Under the pieces are notes generated by a model. That model did no database searches. It was not told where the DNA came from and saw only the letters and a program-made list of their open reading frames with translations. A stretch of 34,017 bases of DNA from Gammaproteobacteria bacterium (GTDB lineage Bacteria > Pseudomonadota > Gammaproteobacteria > Pseudomonadales > Azotimanducaceae), in contig VXSY01000289.1 of NCBI GenBank assembly GCA_009837725.1, positions 1 to 34,017 on the forward strand. Reading direction: 5' to 3'. Positions within the stretch are counted from its first letter, which is position 1, and each line of letters opens with the position of its first letter. The position numbers and the translations under genes were made by a program. This document shows, piece by piece, positions 24,419 to 32,024 of the stretch.

Positions 24419-27214
24419 CGGGTCGATTTCGGCCTTTAGCGTGGTCTTTAGGGATTTGTAGGGGTCGTTGGCGCCTAGGAAGTAGGCTTGGCGGACGAAG
24501 AAGCTCTCGTGGTTGTAGTCGGTGTCTATGAACCAGCAGGCGATGCCGTCGGGGTCGTCGCTGCGGATTTCGCCGGTGGATGGGTCGAAGACGTCTACGC
24601 CGTTGATTTTGACTTGGAGCCAGTCGGGTTCGTCGTTGTCGCCGGTGGCTGGCTCGATGTCGATGTCGGGCTCGCCGAAGATTACGAAGAGGTTGGCTGT
24701 GTCAGTTTTCTTCAGGTCTTCGGCCATATGAAGGTCGGCGTTCATGCGGGCCTTGAGGACAGGGATGCGGCCGAGCTTGTTGAATTCGGTGGCGTGGGCG
24801 TCGTAGTTGAAGGCGCAGGCGATTAGGGTGTCGAAGTCGGCATCGGCGGCTTCTCGGACGGCGCGGACGAGGTCGGCGCGGGCGACGGTGCCGAACTCCG
24901 GGCCGATGAAGATGCCGGCGCGCTTCTCTTGCCCGGTGTCGCCGCCTTCGAGGTAGCGGCCTTCGGCGCAGACGAGTTCGCCGGGCCAGGCTTCTAGCGA
25001 GGAGAAAGCGAGGCGGCCTGATTTCTTGGCCTGTTGCACGCCGGCGGTGCGGAGGTTCTCCAATATCTTGTGGGCGAAGTCGTAGCGGGGGAGGTCTTTG
25101 TCGAGTTCCCATGTTGGGGTAGCGTCTCGGACGACGAGTTCGTCGTTCTCGTCGAATTCGGCGAGGCGGTGAGGAGACAGGCTTTCGACGGTGAAGGGGC
25201 CGGCGACGCGGGTTTTGGCGTTGTCCTCGTAGGGCTTGTCGTAGAGGTACTCGTACTCGGCACGGGCAGCGATGGAGGCGTCGACTTCGCGTTGGCGCGC
25301 GATGCGGGCTTCCCAGAAGCGGGCGTGGGCGTTTGTTTCGTCGTCGCTCCAGTCTTCGCTGGGATCGCGCGGAACTTCCCATTCGAGCATGGCGTTGGCG
25401 GGGGCGGACTCGCCGGATGGCAGTTCGACGGTGGCATTGAGTGGGGCTTGAAAGTCGATCTTCTCGCCCTTGCGGCCACCGGTTTCCACGGTGAGAGGGG
25501 TGGCGTGGCCGATCATGGCTTGGTTCAGGTCTTCCAGCGCGGCCTCGACGGACGGCTGCAATTGCTCGCAAATGGTGTCGATTTCTGCGTTGTTGGCGAT
25601 GGACTTGAGGGTGATGTGGGGCACGCGCTGGTACACGAAGCCTTGGCGGATGTCGCCGTAGGTTGGGGATTCGGAAGGTGCTTTGCGGGAGAGTTCGGCT
25701 TCCTTGTGCTGCCCTTCGGTGCTGTCGGCTAGGAGATAGTACGGGTAGCGGGCACCCATGATGCGGGAGCGGGCGAGGGCCAAGGCGACGCGGGAGGTGT
25801 CGATGGTGATCCAGCGACGGCCCCATTGCTCCGCGACGTAGGCGGTGGTGCCGGAGCCGCAGGTTGGGTCTAGGACGAGGTCACCGGGGTCGGTAGCCAT
25901 GAGGATGCACCGCTGGAGGACCTTTGCTGCCGTCTGTACAACGTAGTTCTTCTCCTCCGTGAAGTTCCCTGTTTTCGTGTCGGTCCAAAAATTGTTTATT
26001 GCGTATTGGTCGAAATCGGAGAACATGCGGACAAATCGGATGCTGTTTCGTGCGGCGTGCAGCCTGCCTGCTCGTTGTAGCCGTGCCATGCCAAGCGAGT
26101 TCGTCTTCCAGCCACCGCTAGGGCGAGTGAATCGCTTTCCCTGGTGACTGACCACGAAGCGCGTAGTCGCTCCACCAGATTGCGAGGTAATGTTGTCGGG
26201 TGCATATGGAACCGCTTCGCTTGAAATGCCGGCTGACGCGGATGTAGTTGAACCATCCGGGTAGCGGTACCAGTCCGACTCGACATCGGGTTTGGATACG
26301 AACATACGCCGGAACTTGAGGCGACCAATGTCTCTGGCATAGACGACGAGGTAGTCGTTAGTCACGGCCAAGTGTCTGGCAGTTTGACCGGTTGTCTTGA
26401 CGAATGGGATGGTGGCGACATGATTGGCTTCCCCAAAGACCTCGTCCATGGCCGCCCGTATTCGATGCACGTTCTCATCTCCGATCTGCACGAAGATGCT
26501 GCCGCTTTCCGTCAGGAGATCCCGTGCCACCGTCAGCCGGTCGCGCAGGTACGTCAGATACGAATGAATCCCGTCCCGCCATGTGTCCCGAAATGCCTTA
26601 ACCTGTTCCGGTTCCCGCGTAATGTGCTCGACCTTGTTGTCCTTCACGTCACGGCTGGTCGTGGACCACTGAAAATTCGAATTGAACTTGATCCCATACG
26701 GCGGGTCTATGTAGATGCACTGAACCCTTCCTCGCAATCCCTCGCGCTCCGCCAGCGAAGCCATCACCTGCAAGGAGTCGCCGAGGATCATCCGGTTCGA
26801 CCAGTTGGCGTCGTGCTGGTAGAACTCCGTCTTGGCGTCTTCGTCTGGCAGGCCGTTGAAGTCGCCGAAGAGGTCCGCCTGAAAACCGGGTTCCTCGCTC
26901 TCCTGCTCCTTGCGCGCTGTACGACTGCGCCGCACGAGATCGTCGATCAGCACCTTCGGGTGGACTTTCTCCTGAATGAAGAGCGGCGGTGCCTGCACGA
27001 CAAGGTCGGACCAATCCTGCATGTCCTTGCCACGCCATACGAGTTGCGGGTCTAGGTCGCGGTTGGTTCGTTCGTAGGCGACGCGGATCGGGTTCTGGTC
27101 ATCGGGCTGCATCACCGGCTGGTACTCGGCCGTGGGAATGTTGCGCCGCTTGGCCCCGCCATGGGTGATCGCCTCGACGGACTTGCGCTTTCTCTTGGTG
27201 GTTCGCTTGGCCAT
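24401..27214 (-). CDS. mod: Type III restriction-modification system DNA methyltransferase (Mod), frameshifted near the C-terminus
   Basis: The main frame encodes 937 residues. The catalytic motif IV DPPYGIKFNSNF is at about residues 169-180. It precedes the AdoMet-binding motif I, VLDPTCGSGTTAYVAEQWGR, at about residue 446; this order defines beta-class N6-adenine methylases. A lysine-rich N-terminus (MAKRTTKRKRKS) is typical of this branch. It methylates adenine in an asymmetric target and, with Res, forms the type III complex; the target is unknown. The ATG at 27214 has GGAGGGA 10 nt upstream. The natural end is almost certainly at 24297 in another frame. Both catalytic motifs lie before the frameshift, so some activity could remain. 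Mod is followed by the DUF262 gene on the same strand. Confidence 0.9.
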   Translation of the reverse strand: MAKRTTKRKRKSVEAITHGGAKRRNIPTAEYQPVMQPDDQNPIRVAYERTNRDLDPQLVWRGKDMQDWSDLVVQAPPLFIQEKVHPKVLIDDLVRRSRTARKEQESEEPGFQADLFGDFNGLPDEDAKTEFYQHDANWSNRMILGDSLQVMASLAEREGLRGRVQCIYIDPPYGIKFNSNFQWSTTSRDVKDNKVEHITREPEQVKAFRDTWRDGIHSYLTYLRDRLTVARDLLTESGSIFVQIGDENVHRIRAAMDEVFGEANHVATIPFVKTTGQTARHLAVTNDYLVVYARDIGRLKFRRMFVSKPDVESDWYRYPDGSTTSASAGISSEAVPYAPDNITSQSGGATTRFVVSHQGKRFTRPSGGWKTNSLGMARLQRAGRLHAARNSIRFVRMFSDFDQYAINNFWTDTKTGNFTEEKNYVVQTAAKVLQRCILMATDPGDLVLDPTCGSGTTAYVAEQWGRRWITIDTSRVALALARSRIMGARYPYYLLADSTEGQHKEAELSRKAPSESPTYGDIRQGFVYQRVPHITLKSIANNAEIDTICEQLQPSVEAALEDLNQAMIGHATPLTVETGGRKGEKIDFQAPLNATVELPSGESAPANAMLEWEVPRDPSEDWSDDETNAHARFWEARIARQREVDASIAARAEYEYLYDKPYEDNAKTRVAGPFTVESLSPHRLAEFDENDELVVRDATPTWELDKDLPRYDFAHKILENLRTAGVQQAKKSGRLAFSSLEAWPGELVCAEGRYLEGGDTGQEKRAGIFIGPEFGTVARADLVRAVREAADADFDTLIACAFNYDAHATEFNKLGRIPVLKARMNADLHMAEDLKKTDTANLFVIFGEPDIDIEPATGDNDEPDWLQVKINGVDVFDPSTGEIRSDDPDGIACWFIDTDYNHESFFVRQAYFLGANDPYKSLKTTLKAEIDPKPGPP

Positions 27215-27234
27215 TCAGCCTAGTCCCTCCAGCT

Positions 27235-27450
27235 TCATCCGGCCCGGGTGGCCCGTAGTGGCAAGGCCGTCGTCTCCAGTGTCGTCAGGTCGAGCCTGGT
27301 GGAGGCTTGGTCGATGTCGAATCCGACCACGCCGCCGTTCGCATCCAAGTCCACGTTAAGCCCATCAGCGATCTCCAACGTTTCGGCGCTGGGTCGGTCC
27401 AGCAACTCGACGTAGAGGCTGTCGGTCTCCTCGTAGTAGTGCAGCTTCAT
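27235..27450 (-). CDS. DUF2283 family small protein (antitoxin-like)
   Basis: The protein has 71 residues and reads MKLHYYEETDSLYVELLDRP, then VDLDANGGVVGFDIDQAS. This is the DUF2283 pattern: a small beta-rich fold with the conserved D-x-LY and GxVxGxxI-like segments. The ATG at 27450 has GGAGGAG 4 nt upstream. It overlaps the stop of the 83-aa gene by 4 bp (27447-27450) and ends 20 bp before mod. DUF2283 proteins often occur as the partner of small toxin-like proteins; a toxin-antitoxin role is inference from this pairing. Confidence 0.85.
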   Translation of the reverse strand: MKLHYYEETDSLYVELLDRPSAETLEIADGLNVDLDANGGVVGFDIDQASTRLDLTTLETTALPLRATRAG

Positions 27451-27698
27451 TCACTCCTCCTTGTAAATCTGCGATCAAAGAAGGCGTTGTGGACGGTCTC
27501 GCCATCCGCCAACGTCACGACTCGAAGGAATCGCGGCTCTCGCTCTCCTGGGCGCGTGACCGCGCCCCAGAACCGTAGCCTGCCATCGGGCTGCACTTCG
27601 GAGTGGACGGGGTTCGCCACCACTTCGGTGCACCAACGCGGCTCGATGTATGGGCGCTTTCGAAGTACCTGTTCGTTGAAATAGCGTGTGGCCTTCAT
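27447..27698 (-). CDS. Small 83-aa protein, probable partner (toxin-like) of DUF2283
   Basis: I do not recognise a named family. The protein is basic and compact. Segments that look conserved are RPYIEPRWCTEVVANP, VQPDGRLRFWGAV and LRVVTLADGETVHNAFFDRR. A His in a VHNAFFDR context plus several Arg residues resembles small RNase-type toxins, but this is weak. It starts at ATG 27696-27698, 19 bp after the res stop, and overlaps DUF2283 by 4 bp. The pair therefore sits inside the type III R-M operon between res and mod. Confidence 0.7.
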   Translation of the reverse strand: MKATRYFNEQVLRKRPYIEPRWCTEVVANPVHSEVQPDGRLRFWGAVTRPGEREPRFLRVVTLADGETVHNAFFDRRFTRRSE

Positions 27699-27717
27699 TG
27701 TCCTTCATCTTTGGACC

Positions 27718-30700
27718 TTAAGCGGTCGCGCTTAGCGGCGCGTGCGAGGGCGGGATGCCCTCGCCCCCAGCGAGTTCGTCGAGTGCGGCCGCGATCCCAG
27801 TGTCGAAATCGCGTTCCATCTCGAAGGGTTCGCGCAGTTCCAGAAATGCCCAGCGTCCGTAACAACCGAGCGCGTTGATGCCCGGAATCCAGTGGGTGTG
27901 CATGGCGCGTGCCTTGGCTGCGTCATCGTCGCGACGTTGCCCCTTGACCTCGACCACGACATGCAGGGGCTCCACTCCATCCAACACGACGATGAAGTCG
28001 GGCACATAGCGGTGGGTGGTGCCGCCGTGCTCGTAGGGCACCTCGAAACCCAGGCTGTGGTTCTTGACCCAGCGGAGCACTTTCGGGTGTGCATCGAGCA
28101 CGCGACAGAACTCACCTTCCCATGCGCTGTCGAGAATGCACCAGTTCAGGTGGCAGCGATTGCCAGGGGCGTAGCGTTCGGTGCGCGACGTGCGGAAGCT
28201 GACGGTGCGGGTTGTCCCCACGGGGTTCAACGGGTCGAGCACTGCCCTCACGGCTTTATCGCGCGAAGCGGCAGCATTGATTCCAGCCCAGATTCTCTCG
28301 CAAGCCTTGTCCGCGAGCGGTGCGATCATGATCTGTGCGGGTTGCGTGCTGCCCTTGCAGACGAGATGGGTGCGCAGCCACTGTCGGGTGATTCGCTTCA
28401 GCTTGCCGAAAAGGTGCAGCTTGAGATCGCCGTTCGGGTCGCGGTAGTGGTTGTAGAGCAGGCGCTGGGTGAGGAAGTAGACCAGCGTAGATTCGCGTGC
28501 GCGGTCCAAGTGCTCGATGGTGAGATCGTGGCCTTCGCCGATGATGCCTTGGTTGTGGGTGATGGTGGGGCCTACGAGGTCGGGGTCGAGGACCAGCCGA
28601 TGGTCGTCCGTGAAGTTGGCGGTTAGCCGTTCGTCGGGCAGGTCCACGCGATAGCCGGTCACGCGGGGGAAGCGGATTTCAGCGTCGTCTCGTTCGGGGG
28701 ACAACGCCCTCACATGGACAGTGTCGCTGGGCTTCTGCGGCGGCGCGACCACCGGCTTGGCGGTGAAGGCGAAGGGGATGCCGAACACGTCGGCGTATTC
28801 GGCGTTGAAGAGACCCTCGGGGTTCAGCTCGTAGGACTGGCGCCGCAGGGAGCGGCCGATCACCTGTTCGCACAGGAGTTGGGTGCCGAAGGCGCGCAGG
28901 CCCAGTACGTGGGTGACGGTGTTGGCGTCCCATCCCTCAGTGAGCATGGCGACGGAGACAACGCAGCGGATTTCCCCACCTAGGCGACCGGGCTTGCCGA
29001 CGGTGTTCATCACTTCGCGCAGGAGTTCTTGGTCCGTGATCTTTTCGGCGCGCACTTGGTCGCCCGTACGTTCGACGATTTCGCGGCGGAATCGGTCGAT
29101 CTCGTCGGCAGCAGCTTTCTTGAACGTGTCGTCTAGCTTGTCGCCGGATTCGAGCTGCTGGCTGTCGATGAGGAGGGTCCGGGGCTTGGCTAGGCGCTCG
29201 CCCGCGGCGTCGAAGTTGCGGAAGAGCGCTAGGCGGCCGTTGTGGAAGGTCGTCGTGCCGTTGTCATGTTCGCGGTGAAAGCCGGAGATGTAGTCGTGCA
29301 CGAGCTTCGACGTTGCCGTGTTGTTGCAGACGACGATGAAGCAGGGAGGCACGCCGATGTTGGCCTCCTGCCAGAGGTGGAACGTCTTTTCGTAATGGCC
29401 GTAGAGCGCTTCGAGCGCCGTTTGGAGCGCGTTTGGGAGATCAAAGGGGTCGAGGCCGGCGATGCGACGCTTCGGCATGTCCTTACCGATGTGCTCCCAC
29501 AGGTTGCGGTAGATGGGTATTTCGGCGCCGGGCACGTTGTCCACCACCGGCACGCGGGGGAGTTTGACGATGCCGCATTCGATGGCATCCATCAGGGAGA
29601 AGTCGCTCACGGTCCAGGGGAAGAGGGTGCCTTCGGCGTAGCCGGAGCCGCGCAGGAAGAAGGGAGTGGCGGAGAGGTCGAGCACGCGGTTGAGCCCTAG
29701 GGTGCGCCCGGCCGCCTCCAAGCCGGAGATCCATACGCGGGCGGCCTCCTCGTTGTGCTTTGCTTCGGTGCGGTCGTCACCGGTGAGCTTGCCTTCGTCG
29801 TTCTCGTTCGGGTTCTCGCGGTAGCAGTGGTGTGCTTCGTCGTTTAAGACGAGGATGCCCTTGGTGGTCATGAGTTCGGGCATGACGCGGGCGAGCACTT
29901 GGCCTTCGGTCTCGCGGGTGTTTAGCTCGTCGCCGGGGCCCTGGAGCAGGCGTCGGTTCGCCTTGGAGAGCTCCATCGTCTCGCGGGGCATGAAGGCATG
30001 GTAGTTGGTGATGACGATCCTGGCTTTGTCGAGTTCGCGCAGCATGTCGGGCGGCACGAGTTCTCGGCTGGCGTAGTAGGAATCTGGGTCGTTCGGTTGC
30101 AATACGCGCAGGCGGTCGCGGATGGTGATGCCGGGGGTGACGATCAGAAAGCCTCGGGTGAAGCGCGGGCTGTTGGGACGGCGGACGGCATTGACGGTTT
30201 GCCAGGCGATGAGCATGGCCATGACGGTGGTTTTGCCAGCGCCGGTGGCGAGCTTCAGCGCCATGCGCGACAGGCCAGGGTTGGCTTGGTTGCTTGCCCG
30301 TTCGATCTCTTCGAGAAAGCGGCTTCCCCGGTTGCCGAGGCTGGGCGCGACTTCGGTAAGCCAGATGACGGTTTCGACCGCTTCCACCTGACAGAAGAAG
30401 GGGCGAATGTCGGCGAATTTGTGATGACGCCAGTGCTTGAGCAGGCGGGCGGTTTCGGGCGTCACCCGCCATTGCCGTTCGGGCAGGCCGCGCCATGCGG
30501 CGAGTTCCTGGCGCAGGCTGTCGATGAGGGCGATGAGCTGGTATTGCTGATTGCCGGTAGCCAGCGCTTCGCTCTCGGTATCGAGGGATATCTGCCGCTG
30601 CTTGCGGCCAGCCTTGCGGGTGGAAGGTATTGGTGAGATGAACGAAACCGCCCTCCGCCCTTCGCCGACGACATCCGTTGGCTGCCGCCCTTCATCAAGC

Positions 30701-30768
30701 ACCCAATGGCGCGTGGGCACCTCGTAGGGCGAGTTCAGGATGGGGCTTTTTTGGAAGGCGTCGGACAT
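27718..30768 (-). CDS. res: Type III restriction enzyme, DEAH helicase and endonuclease subunit (Res)
   Basis: The protein has 1016 residues. Walker A is MALKLATGAGKTTVMAML (about residue 175), the DEAH box is LVLNDEAHHCYREN (about 308), and motif VI is LLCEQVIGRSLRR after TEGWDANTVTHVLGL. The C-terminal PD-(D/E)xK nuclease reads YVPDFIVVLDGVEPLHVVVE followed by VKG (about residues 920-940). It translocates or switches on DNA with ATP and cuts next to unmethylated sites, in complex with Mod. The ATG at 30768 is chosen; the open frame upstream runs through repeats. No strong ribosome binding site is seen. The last about 15 codons lie in a dispersed palindrome. Res is the first gene of its operon, the reverse of the usual mod-res order. 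Confidence 0.9.
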   Translation of the reverse strand: MSDAFQKSPILNSPYEVPTRHWVLDEGRQPTDVVGEGRRAVSFISPIPSTRKAGRKQRQISLDTESEALATGNQQYQLIALIDSLRQELAAWRGLPERQWRVTPETARLLKHWRHHKFADIRPFFCQVEAVETVIWLTEVAPSLGNRGSRFLEEIERASNQANPGLSRMALKLATGAGKTTVMAMLIAWQTVNAVRRPNSPRFTRGFLIVTPGITIRDRLRVLQPNDPDSYYASRELVPPDMLRELDKARIVITNYHAFMPRETMELSKANRRLLQGPGDELNTRETEGQVLARVMPELMTTKGILVLNDEAHHCYRENPNENDEGKLTGDDRTEAKHNEEAARVWISGLEAAGRTLGLNRVLDLSATPFFLRGSGYAEGTLFPWTVSDFSLMDAIECGIVKLPRVPVVDNVPGAEIPIYRNLWEHIGKDMPKRRIAGLDPFDLPNALQTALEALYGHYEKTFHLWQEANIGVPPCFIVVCNNTATSKLVHDYISGFHREHDNGTTTFHNGRLALFRNFDAAGERLAKPRTLLIDSQQLESGDKLDDTFKKAAADEIDRFRREIVERTGDQVRAEKITDQELLREVMNTVGKPGRLGGEIRCVVSVAMLTEGWDANTVTHVLGLRAFGTQLLCEQVIGRSLRRQSYELNPEGLFNAEYADVFGIPFAFTAKPVVAPPQKPSDTVHVRALSPERDDAEIRFPRVTGYRVDLPDERLTANFTDDHRLVLDPDLVGPTITHNQGIIGEGHDLTIEHLDRARESTLVYFLTQRLLYNHYRDPNGDLKLHLFGKLKRITRQWLRTHLVCKGSTQPAQIMIAPLADKACERIWAGINAAASRDKAVRAVLDPLNPVGTTRTVSFRTSRTERYAPGNRCHLNWCILDSAWEGEFCRVLDAHPKVLRWVKNHSLGFEVPYEHGGTTHRYVPDFIVVLDGVEPLHVVVEVKGQRRDDDAAKARAMHTHWIPGINALGCYGRWAFLELREPFEMERDFDTGIAAALDELAGGEGIPPSHAPLSATA
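27744..27764. repeat. Palindromic repeat family B, copy inside the end of res
   Basis: Perfect arms GCGAGGGC and GCCCTCGC around a 5-nt loop (GGGAT). It is located in the last codons of res and encodes GGEGIPPSHA in the minus frame. Confidence 0.88.
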
Positions 30769-31054
30769 GGCGCGGAAGCTTACCGCAAGGACCCTTTGGG
30801 GAGTCGTGGGCGTGAGTGCATCTTGCCCTCGTAACGCGCCGTTGCGCACCGTCGTTTGGGAGCGAAGAAGCTCTCGGGAAGGCGCGCCTGCGGCGCGTGC
30901 GAGGGCGAGACGCCCTCGCCCCAAAGGAGCCCTCGCAACGTGCCGCCGGGCCTTGAACGAACGGTGGAGGTTGCAGACATGGTTGGGGGAACCGTGTAGG
31001 GTTGCGCGCCTTTGTTGGCCTTGGGTTTGGGCATTTGCGAGGAGGGCAATCGAC
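30769..31054. other. Divergent spacer between res and the 3-hydroxyacyl-CoA dehydrogenase
   Basis: These 286 bp hold a family B palindrome (30899-30919) and an adjoining GC palindrome (CGCGCC/GGCGCG at about 30883-30897). The end carries GAGGAGGG, the ribosome binding site of the dehydrogenase. Promoters for both directions must lie here, but I could not pick out clear boxes. Confidence 0.5.
30899..30919. repeat. Palindromic repeat family B, copy at the right island edge
   Basis: Perfect arms GCGAGGGCG and CGCCCTCGC with an AGA loop, located 131 bp upstream of the res start. Confidence 0.9.
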
Positions 31055-31810
31055 ATGAGGCTTGAGGATGTTCGGCACATTGCCGTGCTTGGCGGTGGCG
31101 TGATGGGGGGCGGGATTGCCCAGATCATGGCCGGGCTTGGTGGGTATCGGGTTACGGTGCGTGACCTTACCCAAGAGATTCTCGACGAGACCCGAGAGGA
31201 GGTGGTCGAGCGCAAGTGGGGCGTGAAGCGGGCGGTGGAGAAGGGCAAGCTCGGCTTCGACCAGGCGTTGCGCGCCATCGAGAACGTGAGCTACACGCTG
31301 GACTTGGCCGACATCGCGGACTGCGACCTCATCATCGAGGCCGTGCCGGAGAAGCTCGAGCTCAAGCAGCAGGTGTTTGCGGAGCTCGACGGCATCGTCA
31401 AGGCGGACTCCATCTTTGCTTCCAACACGTCGGGCTTCGTGATTGCCGAGCTTGCGCGGGACGTGAGCGTGGCGCGCAAGGCCAACTTCATCGGCATGCA
31501 CTTCTCGAACCCCGTGCCGGTGATGCGGATGCTGGAGGTCATCAGCACAGAGGAGTCGGATCCAGAGGTGGCCGAGATCGCCAAGGCAGTAGGCGAGAAA
31601 GCCGGACGCGTGGTGTCGATGGTGAAGGACAAGCCGGGAACGTATGGCTTCATCCTGAACCGCGTCTTTGCCGCTGCGGCGCGGGAGGCGCGGCAGATTG
31701 TGGACGACGGCCTGGCTACGCCGGAGGATGTGGACAAGGCGATGATCACCGGGCGGAACTGGCCGGCGGCGTTCTTTGGCTCGCGTGGGGGTATCGGGAA
31801 GCAGTGGTAG
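31055..31810 (+). CDS. 3-hydroxyacyl-CoA dehydrogenase family protein
   Basis: The protein has 251 residues. The NAD-binding motif is IAVLGGGVMGGGIAQIMA (GGGVMGGG at 13-20). It continues with the family's DLIIEAVPEKLELKQQVFAE, SIFASNTSGFVIAELA and FIGMHFSNPVPVMRMLEVI, which includes the catalytic His in GMHF. The C-terminal dimer domain (GFILNRVFAAAAREA, then GRNWPAAFFGSRGG) is short; typical members have 280-310 residues, so a slightly reduced C-terminus is possible. It oxidises L-3-hydroxyacyl-CoA with NAD, as in beta-oxidation or butanoate metabolism. The ATG at 31055 has GAGGAGGG 8 nt upstream; an in-frame upstream stretch from 30740 runs through repeats and is not coding. Confidence 0.87.
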   Translation: MRLEDVRHIAVLGGGVMGGGIAQIMAGLGGYRVTVRDLTQEILDETREEVVERKWGVKRAVEKGKLGFDQALRAIENVSYTLDLADIADCDLIIEAVPEKLELKQQVFAELDGIVKADSIFASNTSGFVIAELARDVSVARKANFIGMHFSNPVPVMRMLEVISTEESDPEVAEIAKAVGEKAGRVVSMVKDKPGTYGFILNRVFAAAAREARQIVDDGLATPEDVDKAMITGRNWPAAFFGSRGGIGKQW

Positions 31811-31856
31811 ATGGGGTGATGCGTGCGTCATCTCTACCCCGATGCAGATGACTTAG

Positions 31857-31877
31857 GGGCGACCCTCCTGGTCGCCC
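31857..31877. repeat. Palindromic repeat family C, copy 2
   Basis: Perfect arms GGGCGACC and GGTCGCCC with a CTCCT loop. The same arms and flanks occur at 14420-14441. Confidence 0.9.
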
Positions 31878-31916
31878 GTGTCGATTGAACCGAGCCCTCT
31901 GCATGCCTGAACACGG

Positions 31917-31935
31917 GCGAGGACAAACCTCGCCG
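31917..31935. repeat. Short palindrome, related to families B and C
   Basis: Perfect 7-bp arms GGCGAGG and CCTCGCC around ACAAA. It is seen once in this window. Confidence 0.75.
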
Positions 31936-31947
31936 CTACGAGGACGC

Positions 31948-31963
31948 GCACCTTGCGGTGCGT
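31948..31963. repeat. Short palindrome next to family B copy
   Basis: Arms CGCACC and GGTGCG around TTGC. It sits 2 bp before the family B copy at 31966. The copy at 30899 also has a GC palindrome directly before it, so this may be part of a composite repeat. Confidence 0.65.
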
Positions 31964-31965
31964 TG

Positions 31966-31984
31966 GAGGGCGAGACGCCCTCCT
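31966..31984. repeat. Palindromic repeat family B, copy before the nitroreductase
   Basis: Perfect arms GGAGGGCG and CGCCCTCC with an AGA loop, the exact reverse complement of the copy at 13535-13553. Confidence 0.9.
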
Positions 31985-32024
31985 TCCGGGAGACAACGTT
32001 CTGCCTCGAAAGGAGTGCTTGCCG

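Larger units (their letters stand above)
31811..32024. other. Spacer with four consecutive hairpins
   Basis: The 214 bp between the dehydrogenase and the nitroreductase contain palindromes at 31857-31877, 31917-31935, 31948-31963 and 31966-31984. The spacer ends with AAAGGAG, the ribosome binding site of the nitroreductase. No gene is seen. Confidence 0.6.

Noticed and set aside
30740-31054. Upstream extension of the 3-hydroxyacyl-CoA dehydrogenase
   Set aside because: The extension is Arg/Ala-rich, crosses a repeat, and the Rossmann motif is correctly placed from ATG 31055.
30769-31278. Upstream extension of res by about 170 codons
   Set aside because: It runs through a palindromic repeat and over the start of the dehydrogenase gene; the family-like sequence begins at the ATG at 30768.
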